Of a stretch of 64,000 nt of DNA, positions 63,411 to 64,000 are shown in pieces. Under the pieces are notes generated by a model. The model did not search any database. It saw nothing but the letters and a program-made list of their open reading frames with translations, and was not told the origin of the DNA. Every line of letters starts with the position of its first letter. Within the stretch, counting starts at the first letter, position 1. The translations under genes and the position numbers were made by a program. Source of the DNA: Deltaproteobacteria bacterium (GTDB taxonomy: Bacteria; Desulfobacterota; Desulfobaccia; Desulfobaccales; Desulfobaccaceae); contig JAFDGA010000002.1 in the NCBI GenBank assembly GCA_019309545.1, positions 1 through 64,000 on the forward strand, in the 5' to 3' direction.

Positions 63411-63493
63411 TAAATTTGATGGCTTACAGGAACCTTAGCCAATCGGCCAGGGAGAACATCGCTCTGATAGTTATCTATGAGGAAGTGGGATAA

Positions 63494-64000
63494 ATGGCGC
63501 TGGAGATCAAACAGAGTCTGAAACTCACCCAGCAACTGATCATGACCCCCCAGTTGCAGCAGGCCATAAAATTGCTGCAACTTTCTCGCCTGGAATTACT
63601 GGCCGCCATCAATCAAGAACTGGAGACCAATCCCATATTAGAAGAAGTCTTGTCTGAGGAAGATCAAGGATCAAAATCTTGGGAATTAGGGGAAGAAAAT
63701 GTTCCTGAGAAGGGCAGCAATAATAATGAAGAGGTCCCACTTCCGGAAGTGACCGTAGAGAATCGGGTGCGGGAAGATTTTGAATGGGGAGCTTACCTGG
63801 AGGATAAAATCTCGCCTCCCATGCGGCACGAATACGAAGAGCGTGAAACCCCGTCCTTTGAAAATGTTTACCGGCAAGAAATTTCCCTGAAATCACATCT
63901 CTTGTCGCAATTACAATTGGCCGAATTTAGCGATCAGGAGAAATATCTGGGGACCCTGATTATTGGCAACCTGGACGAAGATGGTTACCTGAGGGCTACC
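63494..64000 (+). CDS. rpoN: RNA polymerase sigma-54 factor, N-terminal part
   Basis: The frame opens at ATG 63494 and runs off the window (169 codons seen). It begins with region I, LEIKQSLKLTQQLIMTPQLQQ, AIKLLQLSRLELLAAINQEL and ETNPILEE, followed by an acidic region II. Its position after lptB is standard. It would serve the sigma-54 activator at 35073-36026. Confidence 0.96.
   Translation, partial: MALEIKQSLKLTQQLIMTPQLQQAIKLLQLSRLELLAAINQELETNPILEEVLSEEDQGSKSWELGEENVPEKGSNNNEEVPLPEVTVENRVREDFEWGAYLEDKISPPMRHEYEERETPSFENVYRQEISLKSHLLSQLQLAEFSDQEKYLGTLIIGNLDEDGYLRAT

Overview
The window (about 55% G+C by eye) reads as a chromosomal segment of a Gram-negative anaerobe. It carries LPS/Kdo synthesis (kdsA, kdsC), the Lpt and Mla envelope transport systems, an LpxL-type acyltransferase, PlsB-like and PlsC-like acyltransferases and an outer-membrane beta-barrel. 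It also carries a UbiD/UbiX/UbiA menaquinone set, an HcpR-like Crp/Fnr regulator with HCP-associated genes, a 2-hydroxyacyl-CoA dehydratase-type pair, an SpoIIE/STAS/HATPase partner switch and a long (about 270 nt) SRP RNA. This mix fits Desulfobacterota (old Deltaproteobacteria, Syntrophobacterales or Desulfobacca-like). That placement is inference from gene content, not from a marker-gene search.

Layout. 1-2.0 kb: end of ubiD, then ubiX and ubiA. 2.1-2.9 kb: outer-membrane barrel. 3.2-5.8 kb: a nitrosative-stress type locus (Crp/Fnr regulator, a truncated hcp remnant, Zn-ribbon HD protein, ferredoxin). 5.9-8.6 kb: FAD dehydrogenase, two TatA/B-like proteins with zinc-ribbon tails, THUMP protein. 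8.8-14.3 kb: rarA, small cysteine-rich membrane protein, receiver domain, thiamine-binding protein, dnaJ, a 55-residue membrane protein, U32 peptidase. 14.3-14.7 kb: a DUF262 remnant and a dispersed repeat. 14.8-18.4 kb: the gap-pgk-tpiA-secG-tRNA-Leu(GAG) run (minus strand). 18.6-22.3 kb: mlaE-F-D-C and an lpxL-like gene. 22.5-25.8 kb: three glycosyltransferases. 26-29 kb: TPR protein and partner switch. 29.5-34.3 kb: lytic transglycosylase, nucleoside-type deaminase, GH8 lipoprotein, a frameshifted spore photoproduct lyase and a BamE-like protein. 34.3-37.6 kb: DUF1614 protein, sigma-54 activator, Rossmann protein, phosphodiester glycosidase. 37.6-43.2 kb: tatD, yggS, dehydratase/activase pair, Kef-type antiporter, Zn-ribbon miniprotein. 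43.4-46 kb: thiD-thiN fusion, flavodoxin, plsC. 46-54 kb: ppsA, cysteine desulfurase, FmdB-like, cyclophilin-like, an uncharacterised conserved protein, gmhA, CoA-disulfide reductase/rhodanese. 54.2-64 kb: a candidate structured leader, plsB-like, HU/IHF, SRP RNA, pyrG-kdsA-kdsC, lptC-lptA-lptB and the start of rpoN.

Most genes are ordinary housekeeping and envelope genes. The unusual material is: (i) an hcp gene cut down to its N-terminal cluster motif while its promoter, an Fnr-type operator and its partner genes remain; (ii) a dispersed intergenic repeat, part palindrome and part conserved tail, with six or seven copies, two of them beside gene remnants; (iii) paired Tat proteins sharing a C-terminal zinc ribbon; (iv) a receiver with Glu in place of the phospho-acceptor Asp; (v) a minimal dehydratase/activase pair of unknown substrate; (vi) a folded candidate RNA ahead of a PlsB-like protein with two acyltransferase-like blocks. 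I see no CRISPR array, prophage, insertion sequence or complete defence system. No wholly new multi-gene system can be claimed from the sequence alone.
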